Source of the DNA: Kribbibacterium absianum
GTDB taxonomy: Bacteria > Actinomycetota > Coriobacteriia > Coriobacteriales > Atopobiaceae
Assembly: GCF_030067705.1 (NCBI RefSeq)
Contig: NZ_JASJEX010000002.1
Coordinates: 434,001 to 498,000, forward strand
DNA: 64,000 bases
Reading direction: 5' to 3'
This document shows positions 28,187 to 36,374 of this stretch, piece by piece (the stretch's first letter is position 1; each line of letters opens with the position of its first letter). The position numbers and the translations under genes were made by a program. The notes under the pieces are model-generated. The model ran no database searches and had not been told where the DNA came from. It was given only the letters and a program-made list of their open reading frames with translations.

Positions 28187-29340
28187 CAGGCCTCCCGGGA
28201 AAGGTCGTCGAGCACGGAGCGGAGCAGGGCGAGCTGCGGCTCGGTGATCTCCGTGCCGGTCTGGGCCCTGAAGAAGTCGCAGAAGAGCTCGTCCCTGCCC
28301 TTGTCCTCGCTGGGGGGCGCCTCCGAGGGCTGCGAGCTGGCTGCGGTCTCCGACCCCAGGTAACAGAAGCCGAGCACGTTGGGGTAGGCGTCGCGGAGCG
28401 CCGCCATGGGGCCGAGCAGCGGCGTCTGATCCGTGAGCTGGGCGTACACGTAGTCCTCGGCGTTTGCTGCGGACACCACCTCGTCGGAGACCAGCTCGTC
28501 GAGCGGCCCCGTGACCACTCGGAGGTCGTGGAGAGGCTCGAGGGGCACGAGGCGCGTCGCGATGGGCGCAAGACCGTCCGTGGGTTTGGGCCCGATGTCC
28601 ACGATGGGCATCGTCTTGGGCGTGCCCGCTTCGCTCGTGGAGTACTTGAGCGGGGACCCGGCGTAGCGCATGCGCTCGCTGCGCACGCGCTGCGGACGGT
28701 GCAGGTGCCCGAGCGCGACGTACTCGAATCCGTCGAAGATTCTCGCGTCCACGTTGTCGAGGCCGCCGACCACCACCTCGCTCTCCGAGCGCTCCGGCCC
28801 CACCCCGCCGTCGGTCACGAACTGGTGGGCGAGCAGCACGTTGCGGGTTCCGGGCTTCAGCGGCATCGCGGACACGGCTGCTGCGAGTGCCTCCGTGTAG
28901 CTGGCCACGTCGACGCCAAGCGCTCGGCGCACCTCGGGTGGCCGTACGAAGGGCATGGGCCACACGGCGACAGGGCCGTGCTCGTCCTCCAGCAGAATGG
29001 GTTCGATGGGTTGTGTGTAGGCGCCCATCACGTGAATGCCCTGTTGGGCCAGCGGGTCGCTCGCGTAGCTCACGTGCTCTGCGGAGTCGTGGTTGCCCGG
29101 GATGCATACGGTCTCGATGCCGGCCGCTGCCAGTTCCGAGAAGAACCGGCTCACCGTGCTCACGGCCGCAGGGGAGGGCTGGCGCGAGTCATAGAGGTCG
29201 CCGGCAATGAGGAGCGCCTGGACCTGTTCGGCGACGCAGGTCTCCGCCACTTCGTGCAGCACGTGGGCGAGGTCCGTCGCAAGGTCGTGACCGTGCAGGC
29301 GTTTGCCGGCGTGGATGTCGGCGATGTGGGCGATGCGCAT
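28186..29340 (-). CDS. sbcD: SbcD nuclease subunit
   Basis: A 384-residue Mre11-type phosphoesterase. The N-terminus MRIAHIADIHAGK carries the first metal-binding Asp and His. GDLYDSRQP and IPGNHDSAEH supply further metal ligands, and the C-terminal part contains HLHRPQRV. It is the endonuclease and 3'-5' exonuclease partner of SbcC. The start at 29340 has TAGGAGC upstream. It begins 8 bp after the AlbA_2 gene stop and overlaps sbcC, so the three genes form one operon. Confidence 0.95.
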   Translation of the reverse strand: MRIAHIADIHAGKRLHGHDLATDLAHVLHEVAETCVAEQVQALLIAGDLYDSRQPSPAAVSTVSRFFSELAAAGIETVCIPGNHDSAEHVSYASDPLAQQGIHVMGAYTQPIEPILLEDEHGPVAVWPMPFVRPPEVRRALGVDVASYTEALAAAVSAMPLKPGTRNVLLAHQFVTDGGVGPERSESEVVVGGLDNVDARIFDGFEYVALGHLHRPQRVRSERMRYAGSPLKYSTSEAGTPKTMPIVDIGPKPTDGLAPIATRLVPLEPLHDLRVVTGPLDELVSDEVVSAANAEDYVYAQLTDQTPLLGPMAALRDAYPNVLGFCYLGSETAASSQPSEAPPSEDKGRDELFCDFFRAQTGTEITEPQLALLRSVLDDLSREA

Positions 29341-29348
29341 AGGGGCTC

Positions 29349-30614
29349 CTAGTCGGCTTCGGTGCCTGCTGCGTGATAGGTGGTCGAGCGTCCGCCGCCG
29401 CTCCGGACGGCCAGGCCCATCGCGCAGAGCGTCGCCAACGTCTTGCTCGCGGTGGAAGGCGCGAAGCCGGTGGCGGCGGCCACCCGGGCTCTCGTCGAGG
29501 GCCCCTCGGTGACGAGGCACGTGAGAACCCGCCGTTCTGTTGGGGTCAGGTTCGGCTGGTCGTAGGCGGGCAGGTGTACCGTGACGGCACTGTCCCCGAA
29601 CTCGAACATCGGATTGGCGAGGGAGCCCTCGTACGCGGCCCTCATGCTGCGCACTCCCGACCCAAGGTTCGCAACGAGACCGAGGCGGAGGAAGACGGTG
29701 GCCAGTTCGGGGTTCCTGAGCAAAGAAGGCGCGCCGGCCAGGTAGCTGCCCATCGTCATGCCGCTCGGCAACTCGCCCGGGGACGTCACGGTCACCCCGT
29801 GCTCGTCCATCGTGACCACGACGGGCTCGGGGAGAAGCCAGTCCCGCTGCGCGAGCGCCGTGGCCACGGCCGAGCGGAACGCCGGCAGGGGAACCACCTC
29901 GACGGTCTCGAGCTGGCCGTCGCCGGTCACGCGCTCGCGCACGTAGAGGTCGCGGTGCCACGCCTCGGCCCGTTCGAGTGCCTCAAGCACCGAGACCCCC
30001 TGCAGGCGCTCCCTTTTGACAATCTCGTTGTGATCGCGTCCGTACCGGACGAGCTCCATCACGGGAAAGCCGTTCTCGTCGGCCAGGAGGGCTGCGGCAT
30101 TGTCGTAGCCGCGCCCATCCTGATAAAGGCCGAGCGCGCGGAGGGTGTCGGCGTTGAACCCGGCAAGCCCGAGCCCCTCAATCAGCGCTGCTCCAAGCCG
30201 ATGGAACGTGAGGTCCTGACGCTCGGAGGGCAGGCGGTCGAAGGTGATGTCGAGGCCTTGGAGCTCCAGGCGAACACGCTCGGTCTGGTCGACCTCGATG
30301 GCCGCCGTACCCGACTGCCGGTAGGCCTTGGCGCGATAGAGGTAGGGGGTCGCGGGGCCAGGGGCCACGCGAACGACGGCCGCGCCCCTCTCGGGGTCCG
30401 TCTGGACCGAGAGCAAAGGGCGCGGCTCGATGGAGCCGTTGACAGCGTTCTCGATGGCCAGCACCAGCTCGTCCAGGTCGGGTGGCCTCTCGGTGTCTTC
30501 GGCGGTGATCTCCAGGGTGCCGCCACGGCAGTTCGAGAGGGCGCAGGCCATCTTCAGCCATTCGCTCTCTTCGCTGCTTTTGTACTCGAGCACGGGGCTA
30601 CCTCGGCGAGCCAT
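29349..30614 (-). CDS. AlbA_2-domain ATP-binding regulator with winged-HTH C-terminus
   Basis: A 421-residue protein. Residues 9-120 fit an AlbA_2 (Schlafen-like) nucleic-acid-binding domain (LEYKSSEESEWLKMACALSN, RGGTLEI, YLYRAKAYRQSG). A central segment (about 225-345) resembles the RecG-associated ATP-binding domain (VEVVPLPAFRSAV, VTSPGELPSG, LVANLGSGVRSM). The C-terminal 70 residues look like a winged helix (LTPTERRVLTCLVTEGPSTRARVAAATG). Such proteins are usually transcriptional regulators. It is the first gene of an operon with sbcD and sbcC, and a three-site palindromic operator lies immediately upstream, which suggests autoregulation. The start is the ATG at 30614 after GGAGG. Confidence 0.82.
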   Translation of the reverse strand: MARRGSPVLEYKSSEESEWLKMACALSNCRGGTLEITAEDTERPPDLDELVLAIENAVNGSIEPRPLLSVQTDPERGAAVVRVAPGPATPYLYRAKAYRQSGTAAIEVDQTERVRLELQGLDITFDRLPSERQDLTFHRLGAALIEGLGLAGFNADTLRALGLYQDGRGYDNAAALLADENGFPVMELVRYGRDHNEIVKRERLQGVSVLEALERAEAWHRDLYVRERVTGDGQLETVEVVPLPAFRSAVATALAQRDWLLPEPVVVTMDEHGVTVTSPGELPSGMTMGSYLAGAPSLLRNPELATVFLRLGLVANLGSGVRSMRAAYEGSLANPMFEFGDSAVTVHLPAYDQPNLTPTERRVLTCLVTEGPSTRARVAAATGFAPSTASKTLATLCAMGLAVRSGGGRSTTYHAAGTEAD

Positions 30615-30640
30615 GACACCTCCGCCGATTACGTCTCACG

Positions 30641-30707
30641 TCGCGAGGTAAGAATAACAGATTCTTACCACTAGTAGAGATGCAAATAGGGTATTCTTAC
30701 CTCGCGA
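30641..30707. promoter_or_regulatory. Palindromic operator upstream of the AlbA_2-sbcDC operon
   Basis: The arms TCGCGAGGTAAGAATA (30641-30656) and TATTCTTACCTCGCGA (30692-30707) are perfect 16-base inverted repeats. A third half-site ATTCTTACC lies between them at 30661-30669. The element lies 27 bp before the AlbA_2 start codon and after the stop of the small membrane protein gene. Its symmetry fits a repressor binding as several dimers. The AlbA_2/wHTH protein is the obvious candidate. Confidence 0.75.
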
Positions 30708-30720
30708 GCCAATGGCCGCG

Positions 30721-31032
30721 TCACAGCAGCACCGCCAGCAGGAAGACCAAGAGGCCGACGCCCGCGCACGCGGCGGCCGCCCAGAACTTGCGGTCGACGG
30801 GGGCCATGGCGAGACCGGCCTGGATGCGACGGTCGTCGGGTTTCTCGGCGACGGCCTCGCGCCAGACTGCGCGCAGCAGGAACCACAGGCCCACGGCCAC
30901 GCCGGCGCCGAGGAGAGCCGGCCACACCCGTGCGAGGAACGCGCCGAGGGCTTCCAGCGCGGCGCCGACCACGCCGATGCCGAGAATCAACGCGAAGCAG
31001 CCGAAGCATCCCCAGTCGTTGTCGTCGGACAT
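30721..31032 (-). CDS. Small three-segment membrane protein, function unknown
   Basis: A 103-residue protein starting MSDDNDWGCFGCF, with hydrophobic segments at about 11-33, 37-53 and 82-103. A charged stretch (REAVAEKPDDRRIQAG) lies between the second and third. I do not recognise a family. A ribosome site GAAGGGGG lies just upstream of the ATG at 31032. It is divergent from the ECF-type gene at 31125 and followed by the palindromic operator of the next operon. Confidence 0.55.
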   Translation of the reverse strand: MSDDNDWGCFGCFALILGIGVVGAALEALGAFLARVWPALLGAGVAVGLWFLLRAVWREAVAEKPDDRRIQAGLAMAPVDRKFWAAAACAGVGLLVFLLAVLL

Positions 31033-31124
31033 GGTGCCCCCTTCTCGTTAGTGATGCTGATTTCCCTTGAGTGCGGGCGCTATCCTTTGAAAGTGAGCTT
31101 AACAGGACGGATGAGAGGAGCAGT

Positions 31125-31652
31125 ATGGATCGGAACGCGAGACGTGCGGTGGCGCTGCCCGCGCCGACGCAGGCGTGGGCCGTGGGTGCCGCAGTTGCTG
31201 CGGCCGTTGCATTGCCCCAGGTGGTGCACCTTGTGGCCGGTGCGTTGGGGCTCGGCGCGTCCCTTGGCTCCGTGTGGCTGCCGATGCACCTGCCGGTGTT
31301 GCTCGTGGGCTTCTTGGCGGGGCCGGTCGCGGGCGTGGCGGCGGGCGTGCTGTCGCCGCTGGCGAGCTTTGCCGTGACGGGCATGCCGGCCGTGGCGATC
31401 CTGCCCGTGATGGTGGTGGAGCTGGCTTGCTACGGGGCAGTGGCGGGGCTCGTGCGTGAGTCCCGGTTGCCAGTGGTGGTGCAGGTGCTGCTCGTGCAGC
31501 TGAGCGGCCGCGCGTTGGTGGTGCTGCTCGGGCTCGTGCCGCTGGCGGCCGAGGTTGCAGCGACCGCGACCGGCCTGCCGGGCATCGTCGTGCAGTTGGT
31601 CACGATTCCGCTGGTGCTGTCGGCGGTGCGCCGGCGCGACGAGCGCGCGTAG
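31125..31652 (+). CDS. ECF transporter S-component family protein
   Basis: A 175-residue protein with about five membrane segments. WLPMHLPVLLVGFLAGPVAGVAAGVLSPL and GMPAVAILPVMVVELACYG are typical of a widespread ECF S-component group. S-components bind a vitamin or similar small molecule and pair with a shared EcfT-EcfA energy module, which is not in this window. The start is the ATG at 31125 with GGAG upstream; 18 further in-frame codons upstream lack a ribosome site. The substrate is not predictable. The DUF362 gene follows 25 bp downstream, so they are probably co-transcribed. Confidence 0.7.
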   Translation: MDRNARRAVALPAPTQAWAVGAAVAAAVALPQVVHLVAGALGLGASLGSVWLPMHLPVLLVGFLAGPVAGVAAGVLSPLASFAVTGMPAVAILPVMVVELACYGAVAGLVRESRLPVVVQVLLVQLSGRALVVLLGLVPLAAEVAATATGLPGIVVQLVTIPLVLSAVRRRDERA

Positions 31653-31677
31653 CGGCGTCCGGAGAAAGGAGCACCCA

Positions 31678-32691
31678 GTGGCCCAAGAAAAACCGGTTCC
31701 CGGCACCGGCGGCGACGTGTACGCGCCCCCCGAGGAGCGCACCGGCGAGCCGTCGACCGTCTATTTCACGCGCGATCTCTCGGCCGAGGGGCTGCGCAAG
31801 GTCTATCGCGCGGTGTCCGGCCCCGTGCGCGGCCGCGTTGCGGTGAAGCTGCACACGGGCGAGAAGGACGGCCCCAACATCATCCCTCGCGAGTGGGTCG
31901 CGGAGCTGTTCGCGAACGAGCTGGCGGCGGACGACCTGGAGCCATCCATCGTTGAGACCAACACCTATTACCAGGGCGATCGGTACACCACAGAGCAGCA
32001 CCGCGAGACCATCGCCCACAACGGCTGGACCTTCGCGCCGGTCGACATCCTTGACGAGGACGGCACCGTGAGCTGGCCCGTCGAGGGCGGCAAATGGCGC
32101 GACGACATCTCGATGGGGAGCCATCTGGCGGAGTACGACTCGCTCGTGGCGCTGACGCACTTCAAGGGCCACACGCAGGGTGGCTTTGGCGGTTCCAACA
32201 AGAACCTCGGCATCGGGTGCGCCGACGGCCGCGTGGGCAAGGCGCAGATCCACACGACGCCCGGCCAGGACAATCAGTGGGACATCGCCGCCGAGGAGTT
32301 CATGGAGCGCATGACCGAGAGCACCAAGGCCACGTGCGACCACTTCGCGGGCGCGATCACGTTCGTCAACGTGATGCGCAACATGTCCGTGAGCTGCGAC
32401 TGCGAGGGCACGGCGGCGATGCCGGTGGTGACGCCGAACGTCGGGATCCTCGCGAGCGAGGACGTCTGCGCGCTCGATCAGGCCTGCGTGGACCTCGTGT
32501 ACGCAATGAAGCCGGAGGACAACCATGACCTAGTGGAGCGCATCGAGACGCGGCACGGCCTGAGGCAGCTCTCGTACATGGAGGAGCTGGGCATGGGCAG
32601 CCGTGTGTACACGTTGGTTGATCTAGACAACGAGGGCGAGCCGGTGAGCTGCGCTGACGCCGTGGCGCACGTGGTGCCGTTCCAAGGTTAG
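31678..32691 (+). CDS. DUF362 domain protein
   Basis: A 337-residue protein of the DUF362 family. I use the GTG at 31678 because AAAGGAG lies eight bases upstream and the product then starts VAQEKPVPGTGG. Recognisable segments are VYFTRDLSAEGL, VAVKLHTGEKDGPNI, LTHFKGHTQGGFGGSNKNLGIG and NMSVSCDCEG. DUF362 proteins often occur with ferredoxin domains, and some act on iron-sulfur or redox partners. No separate ferredoxin domain is present here, although the CDC pair is conserved-looking. Function is unknown. It follows the ECF S-component gene. RPT-A copies and an inverted pair lie downstream. Confidence 0.75.
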   Translation: MAQEKPVPGTGGDVYAPPEERTGEPSTVYFTRDLSAEGLRKVYRAVSGPVRGRVAVKLHTGEKDGPNIIPREWVAELFANELAADDLEPSIVETNTYYQGDRYTTEQHRETIAHNGWTFAPVDILDEDGTVSWPVEGGKWRDDISMGSHLAEYDSLVALTHFKGHTQGGFGGSNKNLGIGCADGRVGKAQIHTTPGQDNQWDIAAEEFMERMTESTKATCDHFAGAITFVNVMRNMSVSCDCEGTAAMPVVTPNVGILASEDVCALDQACVDLVYAMKPEDNHDLVERIETRHGLRQLSYMEELGMGSRVYTLVDLDNEGEPVSCADAVAHVVPFQG

Positions 32692-32763
32692 GGACTCTCG
32701 GCACGTGGAGCAGGAGGTCGGCAGATCGGCGCGCGCTTCTCAGATCACGGCGAGGCCTTGGCC

Positions 32764-32801
32764 CGTTCTTCCTGCTGTTTCGTGGAACAGCAGGAAGAAC
32801 G
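32764..32801. terminator. RPT-A inverted pair after the DUF362 gene
   Basis: A forward copy CGTTCTTCCTGCTGTTTCG (32764-32782) is followed two bases later by a reverse copy GAACAGCAGGAAGAACG (32785-32801). The two form a compact hairpin with about 17 paired bases between the convergent DUF362 and LCP genes. It probably terminates one or both transcripts. Confidence 0.8.
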
Positions 32802-32849
32802 GCATGCCCGCGTTGTGGCGGGTCGCTTCACCCATCACGTACGACGGGG

Positions 32850-34298
32850 CTAGTACTTGTCGGCCATATCCTGGCCCAGGATCACCACCACTGCGGGGTC
32901 GAAGCCCTCGGGTGTCCCGCTCGGCGCGGCCGTCAGCACGCCCGTCACTGAGAGACCCAGGCGGTCCGCCACTGCAAGTGCGAGTCCTTGGTTGCCGTTG
33001 CCCACCGCGAGGACCTCGGTCGTCGAGTGGTCAAAGGTGTCCGCCGACACCGCCTCGCAGGTGTAGCCGGCGCTCCGCAGCGATGTCGCCACCGACCCAG
33101 CCAGGCCGTTCACGCCCGCCCCGTTCATCACGAGCACCGTGCCGCCGGTCGCGCTGGTCGACCCGCTTGTGCCGCTCGCACCAGAGCTGCTGGAACTGCC
33201 TGTGCCGTCGTCGTTCTTGATGGCGCTCGAGGAGCCCGCGACGTCGCGCGTGAAGTCGTCGTCCTCGCTCGCGTAGGGCGACAGGCCCGCGTTCACGCGC
33301 TCCATCATCGTTCGCCACTCGTCCTCCTTGATCACGTCGTACCAACCGCCGTTGATGTACTTGGACTCGGTGGGGGTGAGGCCGCTCATCAGGTTGGTCG
33401 ACGGGTCGAAGCCCCGGAAGGAGCCGGCGAGCGACAGGATGTCCGTCAGCGACAGGTCCGTGGTCACGGAGCCGGCCAGTTGGTTCACGCTTGCCGCGAT
33501 GGTGGCGGGGCTGCTCGCGAGGATCTTCTTGAGGATGGCGCCGATCACCATGCGTTGGTTCGCGGTGCGGTAGTAGTCGCCGCCTCCGTAGTTGTCGTAG
33601 GCGTGGCGCGCCCGGCAGAGGGCGAGGGCCTGCTCTCCGTTGATGGTCTGCCGGCCCGCCTTGAGGTGCAGCCCGGCCAGGTCGTCGTCCAAATCGATCT
33701 TGATGTCGACGTCGATGCCGCCGATGGTGTCCACCACCTTGACGAACTCGTCGAAGTTGATCTCGGCGTAGTGCGAGATGTCCACGCCCGCCAGTTTGCT
33801 CACCATGTCCACTTCGTAGCCCGCCCCGCCGATGGTGTACGCGGCGTTGACCTTCTGCTCGCCGTGGTCGCCCATGTCCACGAGGATGTCGCGCTCGATG
33901 GAGACGAGCGTCACCTCCTTGCTGGCGGGGTCGATGCGCGCGAGCATGATCGAGTCCGAGCGATAGACGCCGTCGGTGGAGCCGGTCTCCTCGCGCTCGG
34001 CGGACTTGTCGGTGCCGAGCAGCAGCATGTAGAACGGCTTGGTCACGGTGGTGCGCGTGAGCGACGAGAGCAGCCCCGAGTCCACGCCCGCGGACAGGCG
34101 CGACTGGATGGTGCCGAGGTAGATCGCGAGACCCACCACCGCGCAGGCCGCGACGACGCCGACGCCGACCAGGACGCCCTTCACGCCGCGGCGCCGCTTC
34201 TGCTGGTGCCGCTTGGTGACGTAACGGTTGGCGGAGCGCTCGCGCGAGAGCGAGGACGCGTTGGAGAGCTGTCGTTGCGGGCGGTTCTTCTGTGACAA
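32850..34298 (-). CDS. LytR-CpsA-Psr (LCP) family cell-wall ligase
   Basis: A 482-residue protein. It starts with a basic cytoplasmic stretch and has one membrane segment (about 41-63). The LCP catalytic domain follows (about 90-300), with FYMLLLGTD, YRSDSIMLARID, SIERDILVDM and CRARHAYDNYGGGD. A Ser/Gly-rich linker leads to a C-terminal LytR_C domain (about 390-482: VLVMNGAGVNGLAGSVA, VVVILGQDMADKY). LCP enzymes transfer polyisoprenol-linked glycopolymers to peptidoglycan. The start is most likely the TTG at 34298, preceded by AAAGGA. It is a close paralogue of the divergently transcribed gene at 34636; about 340 bp separate them. Confidence 0.92.
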   Translation of the reverse strand: MSQKNRPQRQLSNASSLSRERSANRYVTKRHQQKRRRGVKGVLVGVGVVAACAVVGLAIYLGTIQSRLSAGVDSGLLSSLTRTTVTKPFYMLLLGTDKSAEREETGSTDGVYRSDSIMLARIDPASKEVTLVSIERDILVDMGDHGEQKVNAAYTIGGAGYEVDMVSKLAGVDISHYAEINFDEFVKVVDTIGGIDVDIKIDLDDDLAGLHLKAGRQTINGEQALALCRARHAYDNYGGGDYYRTANQRMVIGAILKKILASSPATIAASVNQLAGSVTTDLSLTDILSLAGSFRGFDPSTNLMSGLTPTESKYINGGWYDVIKEDEWRTMMERVNAGLSPYASEDDDFTRDVAGSSSAIKNDDGTGSSSSSGASGTSGSTSATGGTVLVMNGAGVNGLAGSVATSLRSAGYTCEAVSADTFDHSTTEVLAVGNGNQGLALAVADRLGLSVTGVLTAAPSGTPEGFDPAVVVILGQDMADKY

Positions 34299-34635
34299 GC
34301 TTAGATTCCTTTCGAGCCGTGTCGCAGGCTCATAGTAACGAGCGCACTCTGGGCGGTGGCCTTCTGCACAAGAAGCGCTCCAAACCGAACGCCTGGATCG
34401 AGTGTCCTGTCATTACGCTGATTTCAGTCGCTTGGGCCTTCTGTTGGAGCTTTGGGCTCGGCCGCTCCCGAGGAGACTGATAACGCGCGAGCGTTTACCA
34501 TGGACAGCGTTCAGTCAGCTTGAAGCATCGTGCTGAGCTGCCGAGCCGCCCCTATCCGGAGGGCTGACCGATTGGCCCTCCGTCTCATCTGCCGTCCCCG
34601 CGCGCCTCGCGGGTTCCTCAGTCTGGAGAGGACGA
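34299..34635. other. Intergenic region between divergent LCP genes
   Basis: No gene is supported. The stretch is less GC-rich than the flanking genes and must contain promoters for both LCP genes. I see no -10/-35 pair that is clearly better than chance, and no RPT-A copy. Confidence 0.5.
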
Positions 34636-36096
34636 GTGAAGCAAAAGCCCGATATCCAGGAGCCGCAGACCCCCGACCTGAGCCGCGACAGCGCTCAGGA
34701 GCACTACGGCGCCAAGCTCAAGAAGCGGCGCCTCAGGAAGGGCGTCAAGGTGGCGCTCATTGCCGTGGCCGTTGTGGCCGTGGGCGTCATCGCCGGACTC
34801 GCCTGGTACCTCAACGACGTCCAGTCGCGCCTCAACAAGGGTGTCGACGGCAATCTCTTGCAGGCGCTCACGCAGCAGACCTCGAAGGAGGACCCGTTCT
34901 ACATGCTGCTGCTCGGCGTGGACAAGTCCGAGGAGCGCGCGGAGAGCGACGAGTACGGCAAGGACGACTCCTACTACCGCAGCGACTCCATCATGTTGGC
35001 GCGCATCGACCCGCAGACGCCGCAGGTGACGCTCGTCTCGATACATCGCGACACGCTGGTCGACCTCGGCGAGCATGGCCAGCAAAAGATCAACGCGGCC
35101 TACTCGTTCGGCGGCCCGAGCTACGCCGTGGACGTGGTCAGCGAGTTCGCCGGCGTGCCCATCTCGCATTACGCCGAGATCGATTTCGACCACTTCGCCG
35201 AGATTGTGGACACGCTGGGCGGCATCGAGGTGGATGTGCCCATCGACATCAACGACCCGATGGCCGGCGAGCCCATCAAGGCCGGCCGGCAGACCCTCAA
35301 CGGCCAGCAGGCGCTCACGCTCTGCCGTAGCCGCCACGCCTACGACAACTACGGCGACGGCGACCTGTACCGCGCCGCCAACCAGCGCATGGTGATCGCC
35401 GCCATCTGCAAGAAGATCCTCGCGAGCGACACGGCCACGATGACGGCGAGCATCTCGAAGCTGGCGGACTCTGTGACCACCGACCTGTCGCTCACGGACA
35501 TCCTCAACCTCGCGAGCGAGATGAAGGGCATCAACATGGACACGGACGTTTACACGGGCATGGAGCCCACGACGTCCTCCTACGTGAACAACACCTGGTA
35601 CGAGATCTGTGACACCGATGCGTGGCGCACGATGATGCAACGCGTGAACCAAGGCCTCTCGCCCTATGAGAGCGCCGACGACGACCCCGCAGGCGATGCG
35701 GCCGGCGGCACGACCAACGTGAAGAACGAGGGCGGCACCGCCGCGACCGACTCTACGGCGGGCGCGGGCAGCGTGGCCAACACGTCGGACGACGACTTGA
35801 AGAGAGACCAGACCGGAACCGTCGAGGTGTTGAACGCCGCCGGCGTGGACGGTCTGGCCGGGCGTGTGTCGCAGAGCCTCGCGACCTACGGGTGGGCCAC
35901 GAACGCCGGCACCGCGGTGAACCACTACGACACAACGGCGGTGGTGTACTTCGACGAGAGCCAAAAGGCCAACGCGGAGGCCGTGGCGAAGGCGCTCGGC
36001 GGCGAGGTGCGGGTGCTGAACGGCACGGGGACGTACACGGACAACGGTGCGGATGTGCTCGTGGTGCTCGGCACCGACATGGTGGACTACGAGTAA
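34636..36096 (+). CDS. LytR-CpsA-Psr (LCP) family cell-wall ligase, paralogue
   Basis: A 486-residue paralogue of the gene at 32850-34298, with the same plan. A basic N-terminus leads to one membrane segment (about 36-57). The LCP domain has FYMLLLGVD, YRSDSIMLARID, SIHRDTLVDL and CRSRHAYDNYGDGD. A linker rich in Ala, Gly and Thr follows, then a LytR_C domain (VEVLNAAGVDGLAGRVS to VVLGTDMVDYE). The start is the GTG at 34636 after GAGAGGACGA. Two neighbouring copies suggest different glycopolymer substrates or redundancy. Downstream lie three tandem RPT-A copies and a strong terminator. Confidence 0.93.
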   Translation: MKQKPDIQEPQTPDLSRDSAQEHYGAKLKKRRLRKGVKVALIAVAVVAVGVIAGLAWYLNDVQSRLNKGVDGNLLQALTQQTSKEDPFYMLLLGVDKSEERAESDEYGKDDSYYRSDSIMLARIDPQTPQVTLVSIHRDTLVDLGEHGQQKINAAYSFGGPSYAVDVVSEFAGVPISHYAEIDFDHFAEIVDTLGGIEVDVPIDINDPMAGEPIKAGRQTLNGQQALTLCRSRHAYDNYGDGDLYRAANQRMVIAAICKKILASDTATMTASISKLADSVTTDLSLTDILNLASEMKGINMDTDVYTGMEPTTSSYVNNTWYEICDTDAWRTMMQRVNQGLSPYESADDDPAGDAAGGTTNVKNEGGTAATDSTAGAGSVANTSDDDLKRDQTGTVEVLNAAGVDGLAGRVSQSLATYGWATNAGTAVNHYDTTAVVYFDESQKANAEAVAKALGGEVRVLNGTGTYTDNGADVLVVLGTDMVDYE

Positions 36097-36111
36097 CGCC
36101 GGCCCGTCTCT

Positions 36112-36183
36112 CGTTCTTCCTGCTGTTGCGAGAGGCCCGTTCTTTCTGTTGTTTCGAGAGGTTCGTTCTTCCTGCCGTTTTGA
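36112..36183 (+). repeat. Three tandem RPT-A copies, exactly 26 bp apart
   Basis: Forward copies begin at 36112, 36138 and 36164. Each is followed by GAGGCC or GAGGTT, so the unit is a 26-bp tandem. The middle bases differ among copies (CTGTTGC, TTGTTTC, CCGTTTT) while the core is kept, except TTCTTTCTG in the second. Confidence 0.9.
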
Positions 36184-36185
36184 GA

Positions 36186-36225
36186 GGCCGGGCGCCCCCT
36201 TGTTGGTGGGGCGCCCGGCCTTTTG
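36186..36225 (+). terminator. Strong intrinsic terminator of the LCP gene
   Basis: GGCCGGGCGCCCC (36186-36198) pairs with GGGGCGCCCGGCC (36208-36220) and is followed by TTTT. It directly follows the third tandem RPT-A copy. Confidence 0.92.
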
Positions 36226-36270
36226 CATGGGGCTGCGCGTGGCATCCGATGCGGCGCCTGGGGCGCAGGT

Positions 36271-36363
36271 ACGAAACGACAGGAAAAACGGGGCAGCCTG
36301 TGGAGGCTGCCCCGTGCACGCTTTGGCATGAAGAACGATGTGCGCGTTTTGGCAGGAAGAACG
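36271..36363 (-). repeat. Three reverse RPT-A variants with a terminator hairpin between
   Basis: Reverse copies lie at about 36271-36290, 36319-36337 and 36345-36363. Between the first two is the hairpin GGGGCAGCCT/AGGCTGCCCC (36290-36313). Read on the minus strand, as the PfkB transcript would be, the hairpin is followed by CGTTTTTCCTGTCGTTTCG. The RPT-A copy therefore supplies the U-tract, and its TTCTT has become TTTTT. Confidence 0.85.
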
Positions 36364-36374
36364 ATTGGCCGCTG

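Noticed and set aside
25340-28363. Long open frame antisense to sbcC
   Set aside because: Product has no recognisable domain; sbcC is unambiguous on the other strand.
28187-29107. N-terminal extension of sbcC in the same frame
   Set aside because: Arg/Ala-rich, lies wholly inside sbcD; the SbcC family starts at the ATG at 28186.
36112-36183. RPT-A tandem as a second CRISPR array
   Set aside because: Copies are only 20 bp with 6-7 bp linkers, variable inside, present in both orientations and inside genes; no spacers.
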